From Bacillota bacterium (GTDB lineage Bacteria; Bacillota; Clostridia; Lachnospirales; Lachnospiraceae), in the NCBI GenBank assembly GCA_023387635.1, contig JAEWHU010000141.1, positions 1 to 15,903 of the forward strand: a stretch of 15,903 nt of DNA, written 5' to 3'. Of this stretch, positions 6,551-14,649 are shown in pieces; positions within the stretch are counted from its first letter, which is position 1, and each line of letters starts with the position of its first letter. The position numbers were made by a program, and so were the translations under genes. Below the pieces are notes generated by a model. The model was given only the letters and a program-made list of their open reading frames with translations. It searched no databases and was not told where the DNA came from.

Positions 6551-8320
6551 ATGAGTAAAGGCACCATAAATAAAGTAGCTGGTCCACTAGTTATAGCCAA
6601 AGGAATGCGTGATGCTAATATGTTTGACGTTGTACGTGTTAGCGAACAAAGATTAATAGGTGAAATCATTGAAATTCATGGTGATGAAGCTTCGATTCAA
6701 GTTTATGAAGAAACTTCAGGCCTTGGACCTGGCGAACCAGTAGAATCAACTGGAATGCCACTAAGTGTAGAACTTGGACCAGGTTTAATTGGAAGTATAT
6801 TTGACGGGATTCAACGTCCCTTAGTAGATATTATGAATGCTACTGGTAACAGCCTAACAAGAGGTGTAGAAATTCCTTCTTTAAATAGAACTAAAAAGTG
6901 GGAATTTACACCTAGTGTATCCGTAGGTGATACAGTTTTAGAAGGTGATATTATAGGACATGTTTTAGAAACTGAAATTGTTTCTCACAAAATCATGTTA
7001 CCTAAAAATGTAAGTGGTAAAATAGTATCTATTAATAAAGGAGAATTCCTTATAACAGATACTGTTGCAGTAGTAGAAAAAAATGACGGAAGTACAGTTA
7101 ATGTTCCTATGATGCAACAATGGCCTGTTCGTGTTGGTAGACCATATAAGAAAAAATTATCTCCAACCATGCCTCTAGTGACTGGACAACGTGTTATTGA
7201 TACACTATTTCCAATTGCTAAGGGTGGTGTAGCAAGTGTACCAGGGCCATTTGGTAGTGGTAAAACAGTAGTACAGCATCAATTAGCGAAATGGGCAGAA
7301 GCAGATATCATTGTATACATAGGATGCGGTGAACGTGGAAACGAAATGACAGACGTTTTAAATGAGTTTCCAGAACTAAAAGATCCAAAAACAGGACACT
7401 CATTAATGGAGAGAACTGTTCTAATTGCAAATACATCAGATATGCCAGTTGCAGCTCGTGAGGCTTCTATCTATGTTGGTATTACAATAGCAGAATATTT
7501 CCGTGATATGGGTTATTCCGTTGCTCTTATGGCGGATTCCACATCTCGTTGGGCAGAAGCTCTTCGTGAAATGTCTGGTCGTCTGGAAGAAATGCCAGGT
7601 GAAGAAGGTTATCCTGCTTACCTTGGTAGCCGTCTTGCACAATTCTATGAACGTGCAGGTAGAGTTATTTCCCTTGGTAGCGATGAAAGAGAAGGAACAT
7701 TATCCGTAATTGGTGCCGTATCACCTCCAGGTGGTGATATATCAGAACCAGTATCTCAAGCTACATTACGTATTGTTAAAGTATTCTGGGGACTTGATTC
7801 TAACTTAGCATATAGACGTCATTTCCCAGCTATTAACTGGTTAACTAGCTACTCCTTATATACAGATAATTTAGGAAAGTGGTTCAATAGTAATGTTAAT
7901 GATGAATGGATGGCACTTCGTACTCGAATTATGAGATTATTAAGTGATGAAGCTGAACTTGATGAAATAGTTAAATTAGTAGGTATGGACGCATTATCTG
8001 CACCAGATAGATTAAAACTAGAGGCAGCAAGATCAATCCGTGAAGACTTCTTACATCAAGATGCATTCCATGAAGTAGATACCTATACATCACTTGATAA
8101 ACAATTTATGATGATGGAACTTGTATTAAAATATTTTGATATATCTCTAGAAGCATTAGATAAAGGTGTAAATGTAGAAAAATTAGTTAATATACCAGTT
8201 CGTGAAAGAATTGGTCGTTTCAAATATGTTGTTTCTGATAAAATAAAAGGGGAATATGATGATATTATTAGTACCCTAAATAAAGAAATTCTAGAATTAA
8301 TTAAGAAGGAGGAAGCATAA
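6551..8320 (+). CDS. ntpA: V/A-type ATPase catalytic subunit A
   Basis: The 589-residue catalytic subunit alternates with B in the A3B3 head. Walker A GPFGSGKT is at residues 232-239, the GERGNE motif with catalytic Glu261 at 260-265, and Walker B VALMADST at 324-331. The non-homologous insert typical of A subunits (about 115-200) is present, and the adenine-pocket and C-terminal helical regions follow. Length equals the family norm. ATG 6551 follows AGTAGGTGA (6536-6544) with about six bases between. The stop codon TAA (8318-8320) overlaps the ATG of subunit B by one base, so A and B are likely translated in coupled fashion, fitting their equal numbers. Confidence 0.98.
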   Translation: MSKGTINKVAGPLVIAKGMRDANMFDVVRVSEQRLIGEIIEIHGDEASIQVYEETSGLGPGEPVESTGMPLSVELGPGLIGSIFDGIQRPLVDIMNATGNSLTRGVEIPSLNRTKKWEFTPSVSVGDTVLEGDIIGHVLETEIVSHKIMLPKNVSGKIVSINKGEFLITDTVAVVEKNDGSTVNVPMMQQWPVRVGRPYKKKLSPTMPLVTGQRVIDTLFPIAKGGVASVPGPFGSGKTVVQHQLAKWAEADIIVYIGCGERGNEMTDVLNEFPELKDPKTGHSLMERTVLIANTSDMPVAAREASIYVGITIAEYFRDMGYSVALMADSTSRWAEALREMSGRLEEMPGEEGYPAYLGSRLAQFYERAGRVISLGSDEREGTLSVIGAVSPPGGDISEPVSQATLRIVKVFWGLDSNLAYRRHFPAINWLTSYSLYTDNLGKWFNSNVNDEWMALRTRIMRLLSDEAELDEIVKLVGMDALSAPDRLKLEAARSIREDFLHQDAFHEVDTYTSLDKQFMMMELVLKYFDISLEALDKGVNVEKLVNIPVRERIGRFKYVVSDKIKGEYDDIISTLNKEILELIKKEEA

Positions 8321-9699
8321 TGCCAAAGGAATATAGATCCATTATGGAGGTTGCTGGTCCTCTTATGTTAGTGCAAGGTGTTGAAGGTGTAACATACAAT
8401 GAACTTGCAGAAATAGAATTAGCAAATGGCGACAAACGTCGTTGTAAAGTACTTGAAATAGATGGTGGTAATGCACTTGTGCAATTATTTGAAAGTGCAA
8501 CAGGAATTAATCTATCCAATAGTAAAGTACGTTTTCTAGGTAGAACCATGGAGCTTGGTGTATCGGATGATATGCTTAGCCGTGTATTTGATGGTCTTGG
8601 ACGTCCAATTGATGATGGTCCTGAGATATTACCAGAAAAGAGAATGGATATCAACGGATTACCAATGAACCCAGCTGCTAGAAATTATCCACAGGAATTT
8701 ATTCAAACTGGAGTATCTGCAATTGATGGTTTAAACACATTAGTTCGTGGACAAAAATTACCTATATTTTCAGCAAGTGGACTTCCACATGCTGAACTTG
8801 CAGCACAAATTGCTCGTCAAGCAAAAGTGCGCGGTGATGGAGAAAACTTTGCCGTAGTATTTGCAGCTATGGGTATTACTTTTGAAGAAGCTAACTTCTT
8901 TACAGAAAGCTTCCGTGAAACAGGTGCCATTGATCGTACTGTTATGTTTGTAAATCTTGCCAATGATCCAGCAGTAGAACGTATTGCAACACCTCGTATG
9001 GCACTTACTGCTGCAGAATATTTAGCATTTGAAAAAGGCATGCATGTTCTTGTAATATTAACTGACATTACCAATTATGCAGATTCTCTTCGTGAGGTAT
9101 CAGCTGCTCGTAAAGAAGTACCAGGTCGTCGTGGTTATCCAGGATATATGTACACGGACTTAGCTTCTTTATATGAAAGAGCAGGTCGTCAAAAAGGTAA
9201 AGAAGGTAGTATTACAATGATTCCTATCCTTACTATGCCAGAGGATGATAAAACTCATCCAATCCCTGACTTAACAGGCTATATTACAGAAGGTCAGATT
9301 ATATTAAGTCGTGAATTATTCCGTCAAAATATTATGCCACCAATTGATGTATTACCTTCTTTATCACGTTTAAAAGATAAGGGTATTGGAGCTGGAAAAA
9401 CTCGTGCAGATCATGCGAATACAATGAATCAATTATTTGCTGCCTATGCAAGAGGTAAAGAAGCAAAAGAGTTAATGGTAGTACTTGGTGAAGCAGCCCT
9501 TACTGATATTGATAAATTATATGCCCAGTTCGCAGATGAATTTGAAAAAGAATATGTATCACAAGGTTATCATACCAACCGTAGTATCGAAGAAACCCTT
9601 GACCTTGGTTGGGATCTATTATCCATATTACCAAGAGCAGAGCTTAAGAGAATTAAAGATGAGTTCTTAGATGAGCATTATGGAAAAGGTAAAAAATAA
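8320..9699 (+). CDS. ntpB: V/A-type ATPase regulatory subunit B
   Basis: The 459-residue non-catalytic nucleotide-binding-fold partner of A. The P-loop position reads SASGLPHAE (151-159) and lacks the GKT of a working Walker A, as is normal for B subunits. The arginine finger that reaches into the A active site is R350 in PSLSRL. Other family marks are DGLGRPID near 91, NLANDPAVERIATPRMAL (about 212-229) and TDITNYADSLRE (about 248-259). The ribosome binding site AAGGAGG (8306-8312) lies inside the end of subunit A and the start overlaps its stop as TAATG. Confidence 0.98.
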   Translation: MPKEYRSIMEVAGPLMLVQGVEGVTYNELAEIELANGDKRRCKVLEIDGGNALVQLFESATGINLSNSKVRFLGRTMELGVSDDMLSRVFDGLGRPIDDGPEILPEKRMDINGLPMNPAARNYPQEFIQTGVSAIDGLNTLVRGQKLPIFSASGLPHAELAAQIARQAKVRGDGENFAVVFAAMGITFEEANFFTESFRETGAIDRTVMFVNLANDPAVERIATPRMALTAAEYLAFEKGMHVLVILTDITNYADSLREVSAARKEVPGRRGYPGYMYTDLASLYERAGRQKGKEGSITMIPILTMPEDDKTHPIPDLTGYITEGQIILSRELFRQNIMPPIDVLPSLSRLKDKGIGAGKTRADHANTMNQLFAAYARGKEAKELMVVLGEAALTDIDKLYAQFADEFEKEYVSQGYHTNRSIEETLDLGWDLLSILPRAELKRIKDEFLDEHYGKGKK

Positions 9700-9720
9700 T
9701 TTCAAATGATATTAATTCAT

Positions 9721-9737
9721 TTTCTTAATGTAAGAAA
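9721..9737 (+). promoter_or_regulatory. Small hairpin between subunits B and D
   Basis: TTTCTTA (9721-9727) and TAAGAAA (9731-9737) form a perfect seven-pair stem with a three-base loop in the B-D spacer. Its right arm runs into the AAAGGGGGTG ribosome binding site of subunit D (9735-9744). It could affect mRNA stability or ribosome loading on D, but the stem is all weak pairs apart from one G-C, so any effect may be small. Confidence 0.3.
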
Positions 9738-9750
9738 GGGGGTGCTGTTT

Positions 9751-10416
9751 ATGCCAAGTGCACATGTTAATCCAACCCGTATGGAATTAACTAAGCTTAA
9801 GAAAAAATTAACTACAGCTATACGTGGTCATAAGTTACTAAAAGATAAAAGAGATGAATTAATGCGCAGATTCCTTGACTTAGTACGTGAGAATAAAATT
9901 TTACGTGAAAAAGTGGAAGCAGGGATAGAAGCGGCTAATAAAAATTTCGTTTTAGCAAGATCAAGTATGGCAGATGAAGTTTTAAATGTTGCTTTAATGG
10001 CACCAAGACAAGAAGTATATTTAGAAGCGGATACACGTAATGTTATGAGTGTAGATATACCAGTTTTTAAATATAATACTAAAACTTCAGATATAAATGA
10101 TATTTATTCCTATGGTTTTGCATTTACTTCAAGTGATCTTGATGATGCAGTAAAATCATTACAAGATATTCTGCCAGATATGCTTAAATTAGCTGAGTAT
10201 GAAAAGTCTTGTCAATTAATGGCCTCTGAGATAGAGAAAACAAGACGTCGTGTCAATGCTCTTGAGCATGTCATGATTCCTGATATGCAAACTAAGATTA
10301 AATACATTAAAATGAAACTTGATGAGAATGAACGTAGTACCCAAATTCGTCTTATGAAAGTTAAAGATATGATGTTAGAAGAAGCTCATAATTATAAAAA
10401 GAAGAATAAATTTTAG
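9751..10416 (+). CDS. ntpD: V/A-type ATPase subunit D (central shaft)
   Basis: The 221-residue subunit D is the rotor axle turned by the A3B3 head. N- and C-terminal long helices form the antiparallel coiled coil. The N-terminal helix begins NPTRMELTKLKKKL and continues through about residue 70. The C-terminal helix (about 150-215) contains TRRRVNALEHVMIPDMQ, a clear family hallmark. Length is normal. ATG 9751 is chosen because AAAGGGGGTG (9735-9744) lies six bases upstream and the conserved sequence starts directly after it. A longer in-frame reading from 9706 lacks both. It is the last gene of the operon, followed by a strong terminator 24 bases on. No ntpH- or ntpJ-like gene follows. Confidence 0.96.
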   Translation: MPSAHVNPTRMELTKLKKKLTTAIRGHKLLKDKRDELMRRFLDLVRENKILREKVEAGIEAANKNFVLARSSMADEVLNVALMAPRQEVYLEADTRNVMSVDIPVFKYNTKTSDINDIYSYGFAFTSSDLDDAVKSLQDILPDMLKLAEYEKSCQLMASEIEKTRRRVNALEHVMIPDMQTKIKYIKMKLDENERSTQIRLMKVKDMMLEEAHNYKKKNKF

Positions 10417-10440
10417 GTTAATAAGAAATCTATTATGTAG

Positions 10441-10476
10441 AAGTCGGTGTGGCATTTTCGCTACGCCGACTTTTTT
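10441..10476 (+). terminator. Rho-independent terminator of the ATPase operon
   Basis: A 13-pair stem (10441-10453 with 10460-10472), including two G-T wobble pairs, encloses a six-base loop and is followed by a run of six T (10471-10476). It sits 24 bases after the subunit D stop. The DUF1540 gene converges on it from the right, so it may also serve that mRNA. Confidence 0.9.
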
Positions 10477-10483
10477 GAATCGA

Positions 10484-10654
10484 CTAATATATACGATCTT
10501 TTCTTTCGAATGAATTGCAGTCTGTATCTTCTTTTTTACTTGAAAATGAATCATTTTTACCAACTTGAATTTTTTCTAAAGTACAATAATCAGATGATTG
10601 AGCATGATATTTACATTCAGATACTACACAACCTATACTTAGATTTTTTTCCAT
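10484..10654 (-). CDS. DUF1540 Cys-rich small protein
   Basis: A 56-residue protein with the DUF1540 pattern: CVVSEC (Cys9, Cys14), then Cys24 in DYCTLEKIQV and Cys46 in TDCNSF. The four cysteines suggest metal or disulfide binding; the family's function is not established, although it is common in spore-forming clostridia and bacilli. The ATG at 10652-10654 is chosen because AAGGAGG (10662-10668) lies at proper distance. Longer in-frame starts up to 10681 sit on or upstream of that site. The gene converges on the ATPase operon terminator. A sigma-G-like promoter lies upstream (10683-10711), which would place expression in the developing forespore. Confidence 0.82.
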   Translation of the reverse strand: MEKNLSIGCVVSECKYHAQSSDYCTLEKIQVGKNDSFSSKKEDTDCNSFERKDRIY

Positions 10655-10682
10655 TTTCATACCTCCTTTTTGTTTACACATT

Positions 10683-10711
10683 TAGAATGTACTTTTTCAA
10701 AATATATATGC
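10683..10711 (-). promoter_or_regulatory. Sigma-G-like promoter for the DUF1540 gene
   Basis: On the minus strand, GCATA (10707-10711) and CATTCTA (10683-10689) are 17 bases apart. They fit the published forespore sigma-G pattern (GHATR, about 18 bases, CATnnTA). The start point would fall near 10676, giving a short leader of about 22 bases that contains the ribosome binding site. The match is by eye. Sigma-F recognises a related pattern and cannot be excluded. Confidence 0.45.
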
Positions 10712-10809
10712 AATAAAATCTTAAAGTAAAAATGGAAATAATAGTGAGTTTATTAATGCTTGTAAGGATATGAATAGAATGAAAATATTAGTCATATTTA
10801 TATTATAAT

Positions 10810-10872
10810 GCTATTTTATTTCGCATTTAAAAATATGTCTAATTTTGTCGCAATAAGTACCAATAAAATAGC
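10810..10872. repeat. 11-base inverted repeat upstream of the pyrophosphatase
   Basis: GCTATTTTATT (10810-10820) is repeated in inverted form as AATAAAATAGC (10862-10872), 41 bases apart. A secondary TTCGC/GCGAA match lies near the arms (10820-10824 and 10871-10875). It lies about 80 bases upstream of the candidate pyrophosphatase -35 box, so a DNA-binding or DNA-looping role is possible. If transcription starts upstream, it could also fold in RNA. Confidence 0.4.
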
Positions 10873-10950
10873 GAATACAACAGTGCTTATAACGAATCAC
10901 AATGTTTTATTGTACAAAATGCTTAATATATTTATTTTATATGATTTTAG

Positions 10951-10979
10951 TTGTTTATTTATTACAAAAGTGATACATT
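10951..10979 (+). promoter_or_regulatory. Candidate housekeeping promoter of the pyrophosphatase gene
   Basis: TTGTTT (10951-10956), a 17-base spacer and TACATT (10974-10979) with an extended -10 TG at 10971-10972. The predicted start near 10986 leaves a leader of about 34 bases that includes the TAGGAG site. Confidence 0.45.
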
Positions 10980-11019
10980 AATAGTGTGTTTCAAAATAAT
11001 TTAATAGGAGATGAGTATT

Positions 11020-13110
11020 ATGGAGTTTGACGCAATTGTATTTCAAGTAGCATCTATTATTATTTCTATTCTTGCTTTTGGGGCTGCATTCTGGCTATTT
11101 AAATGGGTAGAATCTAGACCTTCATCAAACGCACGTATTGCAGAGGTAGGTTCGTTAATACGAAAAGGTGCTAATACTTTTTTAAGCAAAGAATATAAGA
11201 CATTGGCTATTTTTTGCTCTGTAGTAGCAATTGTTATTTTTATTTTTCTTCCATCACCTGTATGGAAAGGAGATTTTACTAGGAATCTTCTTATGGCATT
11301 ATCATACATATTTGGAACTATTTTTTCTGGGATTTCTGGAAAGATAGGAATTAGTATAGCAACTATTGCTAATGTAAAAGCTGCTGAAGCATCCACGAAA
11401 GGGATTAAACCTTCCTTTATGGCTGGGTTTCGTGGTGGTGCAGTTATGGGTATGGCAGTTGTTGGTTCAAGTTTACTTGGTGTTACCTTAGTTTTACTTA
11501 TTACAGGAAATACTACAGCATTATTAGGATTTAGTTTTGGTGCAAGTTCCTTAGCATTGTTTGCTAAAGCAGGTGGTGGTATATTTACAAAGACCGCAGA
11601 TATTAGTGCTGATTTAGTAGGAAAAGTTGAACTTGGTATTCCAGAAGACGATCCAAGAAATCCAGCTGTTATTGCCGATAATGTAGGTGATAACGTAGGT
11701 GATGTTGCAGGTATGGGAGCAGATTTATTTGATTCTAATGTAGCTTCTATGGCAGCAGCTTTAGTAATGGCTGGAACATTAGATAAAGTGAATGGTAATT
11801 CAACTAATACAGGAATGGTATTTTGCTATGCTGCAATCGGTCTATTTGCTTCCATAATCGGTGTTCTAACAGCGAAAATGAATGAAAAAGGTAGCCCAAC
11901 TAAGGCTCTTAATAGTAATACTTATGTTACAACTGCAATATTTGGTATTTTAACAGCAGCTGCAACTTATGCTTTTAAGTTTGAGTGGAGAATATGGTTT
12001 GCAAGTGCTATTGGTCTTATAGTAGGCGTGGTTATTGGTATTGCAAGTGATTATTTTACTGATGATTCTAAAAAACCAGTAAGAGAAGTAGCAAAAGCTG
12101 CCGGGTCTGGTCCAGCATTTACTATTTTATCAGGTATGTCCTATGGACTTCTTAGTGTATTACCATCCATGTTAGGTATAGGAATATCAGCTTTAGCAGC
12201 ATATAAGATATGCGAACCTTTAGGTAATGGATATGCTATGTTTGGTATATCTATGGCTGCAGTAGGTATGCTATCCATCGTAGGTATGATAATATCCAAT
12301 GATGCTTACGGCCCAATCGTAGATAATGCAAGAGGGTTAGTAGAGATGGGTAATTTAGGTGAGAAAGCACTTGAAATAACTGATTCTCTTGACAGTGCTG
12401 GTAATACTGTAAAAGCTGTTACAAAAGGTTTCTCAATTGGTGCAGCAGGCCTTACTGTTATTGCATTATTAGGGGCATTTGTTAGTGAAGTTAATGTGGC
12501 AAGTTTAGAGCTAGGTAAAGAATTAATAACAGGATTTGATATATTAAATCCAACCGTTTTCTTTGGTTTGCTAGCAGGTGCAGCAATACCCCCAGTATTT
12601 TCAGCTATGTTAATGCTTGGTGTTGATAGGAATGCTATACGTATGGTAGAAGAAATACATAGACAATTTAGAGAAATTAAAGGTCTAAAAGAAGGCAAGG
12701 AAGGTGTTGTGCCTGAATATGATAAATGTATTGAAATTGCTACTGCAGGTGCGATTAAAGAGTTAATACCAGCAGGATTAATGACAATACTTGCAACTTT
12801 ATTAGTAGGTTTTGTGGGCGGTGTTCATGCAATTGGTGGTTTTATAACAGGTAATATTGTTAGCGGATTAATCTTTGCATTATTTATGTCTAATTCAGGT
12901 GGGCTTTGGGATAATACTAAGAAATATATTGAAGCTGGTAACCATGGTGGTAAGAACTCAGTAGCTCATAAATCCGCTGTCGTAGGAGATACGGTAGGTG
13001 ATCCATTTAAAGATACCGCAGGACCATCTATAAATACTCAAATTACAGTTGTTTCCTTAGTAGCATCTTTAACAGCAACTATTTTCTTAACATTCTCATT
13101 ATTTGGTTAA
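11020..13110 (+). CDS. hppA: Membrane-bound ion-pumping pyrophosphatase, K+-independent type
   Basis: This 696-residue membrane protein, with about sixteen hydrophobic segments, hydrolyses PPi to phosphate and pumps ions. Substrate-site motifs are clear: GGGIFTKTADISADLVGKVE (about 185-204), EDDPRNPAVIADNVGDNVGD (about 209-228) and GDTVGDPFKDTAGP near the C-terminus. Lys465 and Thr468 in GNTVKAVTKG replace the alanines of K+-dependent enzymes, which marks the K+-independent, H+-pumping type. Asp238 in LFDSN stands where most relatives have the glutamate of the ion gate. Start: AGGAG (11006-11010) lies nine bases before ATG 11020; an in-frame ATG at 11011 touches the site. The gene is a single unit, separated from the ATPase operon by a terminator and the DUF1540 gene. 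Confidence 0.95.
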   Translation: MEFDAIVFQVASIIISILAFGAAFWLFKWVESRPSSNARIAEVGSLIRKGANTFLSKEYKTLAIFCSVVAIVIFIFLPSPVWKGDFTRNLLMALSYIFGTIFSGISGKIGISIATIANVKAAEASTKGIKPSFMAGFRGGAVMGMAVVGSSLLGVTLVLLITGNTTALLGFSFGASSLALFAKAGGGIFTKTADISADLVGKVELGIPEDDPRNPAVIADNVGDNVGDVAGMGADLFDSNVASMAAALVMAGTLDKVNGNSTNTGMVFCYAAIGLFASIIGVLTAKMNEKGSPTKALNSNTYVTTAIFGILTAAATYAFKFEWRIWFASAIGLIVGVVIGIASDYFTDDSKKPVREVAKAAGSGPAFTILSGMSYGLLSVLPSMLGIGISALAAYKICEPLGNGYAMFGISMAAVGMLSIVGMIISNDAYGPIVDNARGLVEMGNLGEKALEITDSLDSAGNTVKAVTKGFSIGAAGLTVIALLGAFVSEVNVASLELGKELITGFDILNPTVFFGLLAGAAIPPVFSAMLMLGVDRNAIRMVEEIHRQFREIKGLKEGKEGVVPEYDKCIEIATAGAIKELIPAGLMTILATLLVGFVGGVHAIGGFITGNIVSGLIFALFMSNSGGLWDNTKKYIEAGNHGGKNSVAHKSAVVGDTVGDPFKDTAGPSINTQITVVSLVASLTATIFLTFSLFG

Positions 13111-13148
13111 TTAATTTATAAATGTAATATAAAAAGTAATAAAAAAAG

Positions 13149-13208
13149 CTCTACAATATATGTTGGGGTATGTGAATAGTTTTTCACATACCCTAATATA
13201 TTGTAGAG
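13149..13208 (-). terminator. Long hairpin, terminator of the CorC-like gene
   Basis: A two-part stem: outer arms 13149-13161 and 13196-13208 (13 pairs), inner arms 13166-13176 and 13183-13193 (11 pairs), separated by a small internal loop. Read on the minus strand the stem is followed by a T run (A run at 13141-13147 on the plus strand), so it should end minus-strand transcription from the CorC-like gene. Confidence 0.75.
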
Positions 13209-13211
13209 TCA

Positions 13212-13253
13212 AAAAAAGAAAGCCCTTTAGTAATAAAACGAGCTTTCTTTTTT
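13212..13253. terminator. Second hairpin, probable bidirectional terminator
   Basis: Perfect 12-base arms (13212-13223 and 13242-13253, AAAAAAGAAAGC / GCTTTCTTTTTT) surround an 18-base loop. The right arm is T-rich on the plus strand and the left arm gives T-rich sequence on the minus strand. It sits between the convergent pyrophosphatase and CorC-like genes and can serve both. Confidence 0.65.
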
Positions 13254-13263
13254 GTATGATTTT

Positions 13264-14616
13264 TTAGAGAATGTCTTCATCTACGTTTTCTCTATTACTA
13301 ATATATAATTTTATTTTTTCTATACGTTTTTTCTTAACACTTTCAATTTTAAATACCAAATCACCAATTTCGATTGTACGGTCATCCCCTTCATTAGGAA
13401 TTTCACCCATATAGTCGATTAATAATCCGGAAACTGTTTCATAATTTTCTGATGATATATCTAAATCTAAACAATCATTAAGATCATCTATAGTTAATAA
13501 TCCATCTAAAATATAAGTAGAATTATCAATTTTCTTAATTTTCGGTAAGGTGTCATCATATTCATCATCAATATCGCCCATGACTTCTTCAACTAAGTCT
13601 TCCATGGTAACAATACCTGAGAATCCACCATATTCATCAATTAAAACAGCAATGTGATTTTTGGAGTGTTGTAGTTCCTTAAATAATTCATATATATTTT
13701 TGCTATCAGGAACTAAATATGGTTTTATAAGCAGGGAACGTATGTCAACATTATCATAGCCTTTTTTTATGATTTCTCGTATAAAATCCTTATAGTATAA
13801 TATACCAATTATGTTGTCAATATCGTCTTCATAAACAGGAATCCTGGAATACTTTGTTTCCAATAATTCATCTATATACTCAGATTGTGGTTCTAAAATG
13901 TCTATAGCGTAAATTCCAACTCTTGGTGTCATAATTTCTTTAGCAAGTTTATCATCAAATTCTATTATAGAATCAATCATATCGCGTTCATTTTGATTAA
14001 ATACACCTTGTTCTTGTCCCTCTTCAATAAGAGATTGTATCTCTTCTCTTGAAATAATTTCTTCTGCATTATCAATTTTATTACCAAATAGTTTCATAAT
14101 ACCATTTGTAGAAAGTGATAATAATTTGATAAATGGAGCAGCAATTTTTGAAACTAAAATAATTGGTCTTACAGCCATCATACTTATTCCTTCTGTTTTT
14201 TGTAAGGCAATTCTTTTTGGAACTAACTCACCAAAAACTAAAGTAAAATAGGATAGTATGAACGTAATGCTAATAAAAGATATTTGTCCACTGTATGGTA
14301 TTTTATAACTTTGTAACCAATCACCAAGTGGTTGGGATAGACCAGTTGCAGCAGATGCACTTGAGAAAAATCCGGCAAGAGTGATTGCGACCTGTATCGT
14401 TGATAAGAACTTAGTCGGTTCTTCTAATAATTTTTGAACTAATAGTGCATTTTTGTTTCCCGCTTCTGCTAAACGTTTGATTTTGTTTTTGTTTACAGAT
14501 ACAGTTGCCATCTCGGCACATGAAAAAAATGCATTTACTAAAGTTAATATTAAAAGAATTGCTAATTGGACTAAAATACGATTCGCGTCAGGTTCAGGCT
14601 CAGGTTCTGAATCCAT
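13264..14616 (-). CDS. CorC/HlyC-family (DUF21-CBS) membrane transporter
   Basis: A 450-residue protein of the CNNM/CorC/HlyC family, whose members act mainly in Mg2+ efflux or, in some bacteria, resistance to ion stress. The N-terminal DUF21 membrane domain (about 12-175) has SCAEMATVSVNKNKIKRL at 32-49 and FGELVPKRIA at 128-137. Two CBS repeats follow (about 225-285 and 290-348), with EIMTPR, SRIPVYEDDIDNIIGIL and IDEYGGFSGIVTMEDLVEE. A CorC_HlyC domain ends the protein (about 360-440). Length is normal. The N-terminus has an odd acidic MDSEPEPEPD tract before the first helix. ATG 14616 follows a GGAGG site about ten bases upstream. It converges on the pyrophosphatase gene. The exact substrate cannot be read from sequence. 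Confidence 0.93.
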   Translation of the reverse strand: MDSEPEPEPDANRILVQLAILLILTLVNAFFSCAEMATVSVNKNKIKRLAEAGNKNALLVQKLLEEPTKFLSTIQVAITLAGFFSSASAATGLSQPLGDWLQSYKIPYSGQISFISITFILSYFTLVFGELVPKRIALQKTEGISMMAVRPIILVSKIAAPFIKLLSLSTNGIMKLFGNKIDNAEEIISREEIQSLIEEGQEQGVFNQNERDMIDSIIEFDDKLAKEIMTPRVGIYAIDILEPQSEYIDELLETKYSRIPVYEDDIDNIIGILYYKDFIREIIKKGYDNVDIRSLLIKPYLVPDSKNIYELFKELQHSKNHIAVLIDEYGGFSGIVTMEDLVEEVMGDIDDEYDDTLPKIKKIDNSTYILDGLLTIDDLNDCLDLDISSENYETVSGLLIDYMGEIPNEGDDRTIEIGDLVFKIESVKKKRIEKIKLYISNRENVDEDIL

Positions 14617-14649
14617 TGTTGTTATTCCTCCTATAAATTTAATGATACA

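Larger units (their letters stand above)
10655..11019. other. Divergent regulatory gap between DUF1540 and pyrophosphatase
   Basis: No gene is visible in these 365 bases. They contain the sigma-G-like promoter of the DUF1540 gene, an 11-base inverted repeat (10810-10820 and 10862-10872) and a housekeeping-type promoter for the pyrophosphatase (10951-10979). I see no recognisable riboswitch fold. Confidence 0.6.

Noticed and set aside
8751..8800. Missing Walker A lysine in subunit B (SASGLPHAE)
   Set aside because: Looks like a broken motif, but this is the normal state of V/A-type B subunits.
10447..10716. Plus-strand open frame of 89 codons, aromatic-rich, over the ATPase terminator and DUF1540 gene
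   Set aside because: It begins inside the terminator hairpin and is antisense to the DUF1540 gene, which has the conserved Cys pattern and its own signals.
10816..10899. Minus-strand hydrophobic open stretch (VISTVVFAILLVLIATKLDIF) in the hppA upstream gap
   Set aside because: No start codon or ribosome binding site and stops on both sides. Hydrophobic codons are common in A+T-rich DNA, so it may be chance or a minor remnant.
10417..11019. Single transcription unit of ATPase and pyrophosphatase
   Set aside because: A strong terminator, a minus-strand gene and a separate promoter candidate lie between them.
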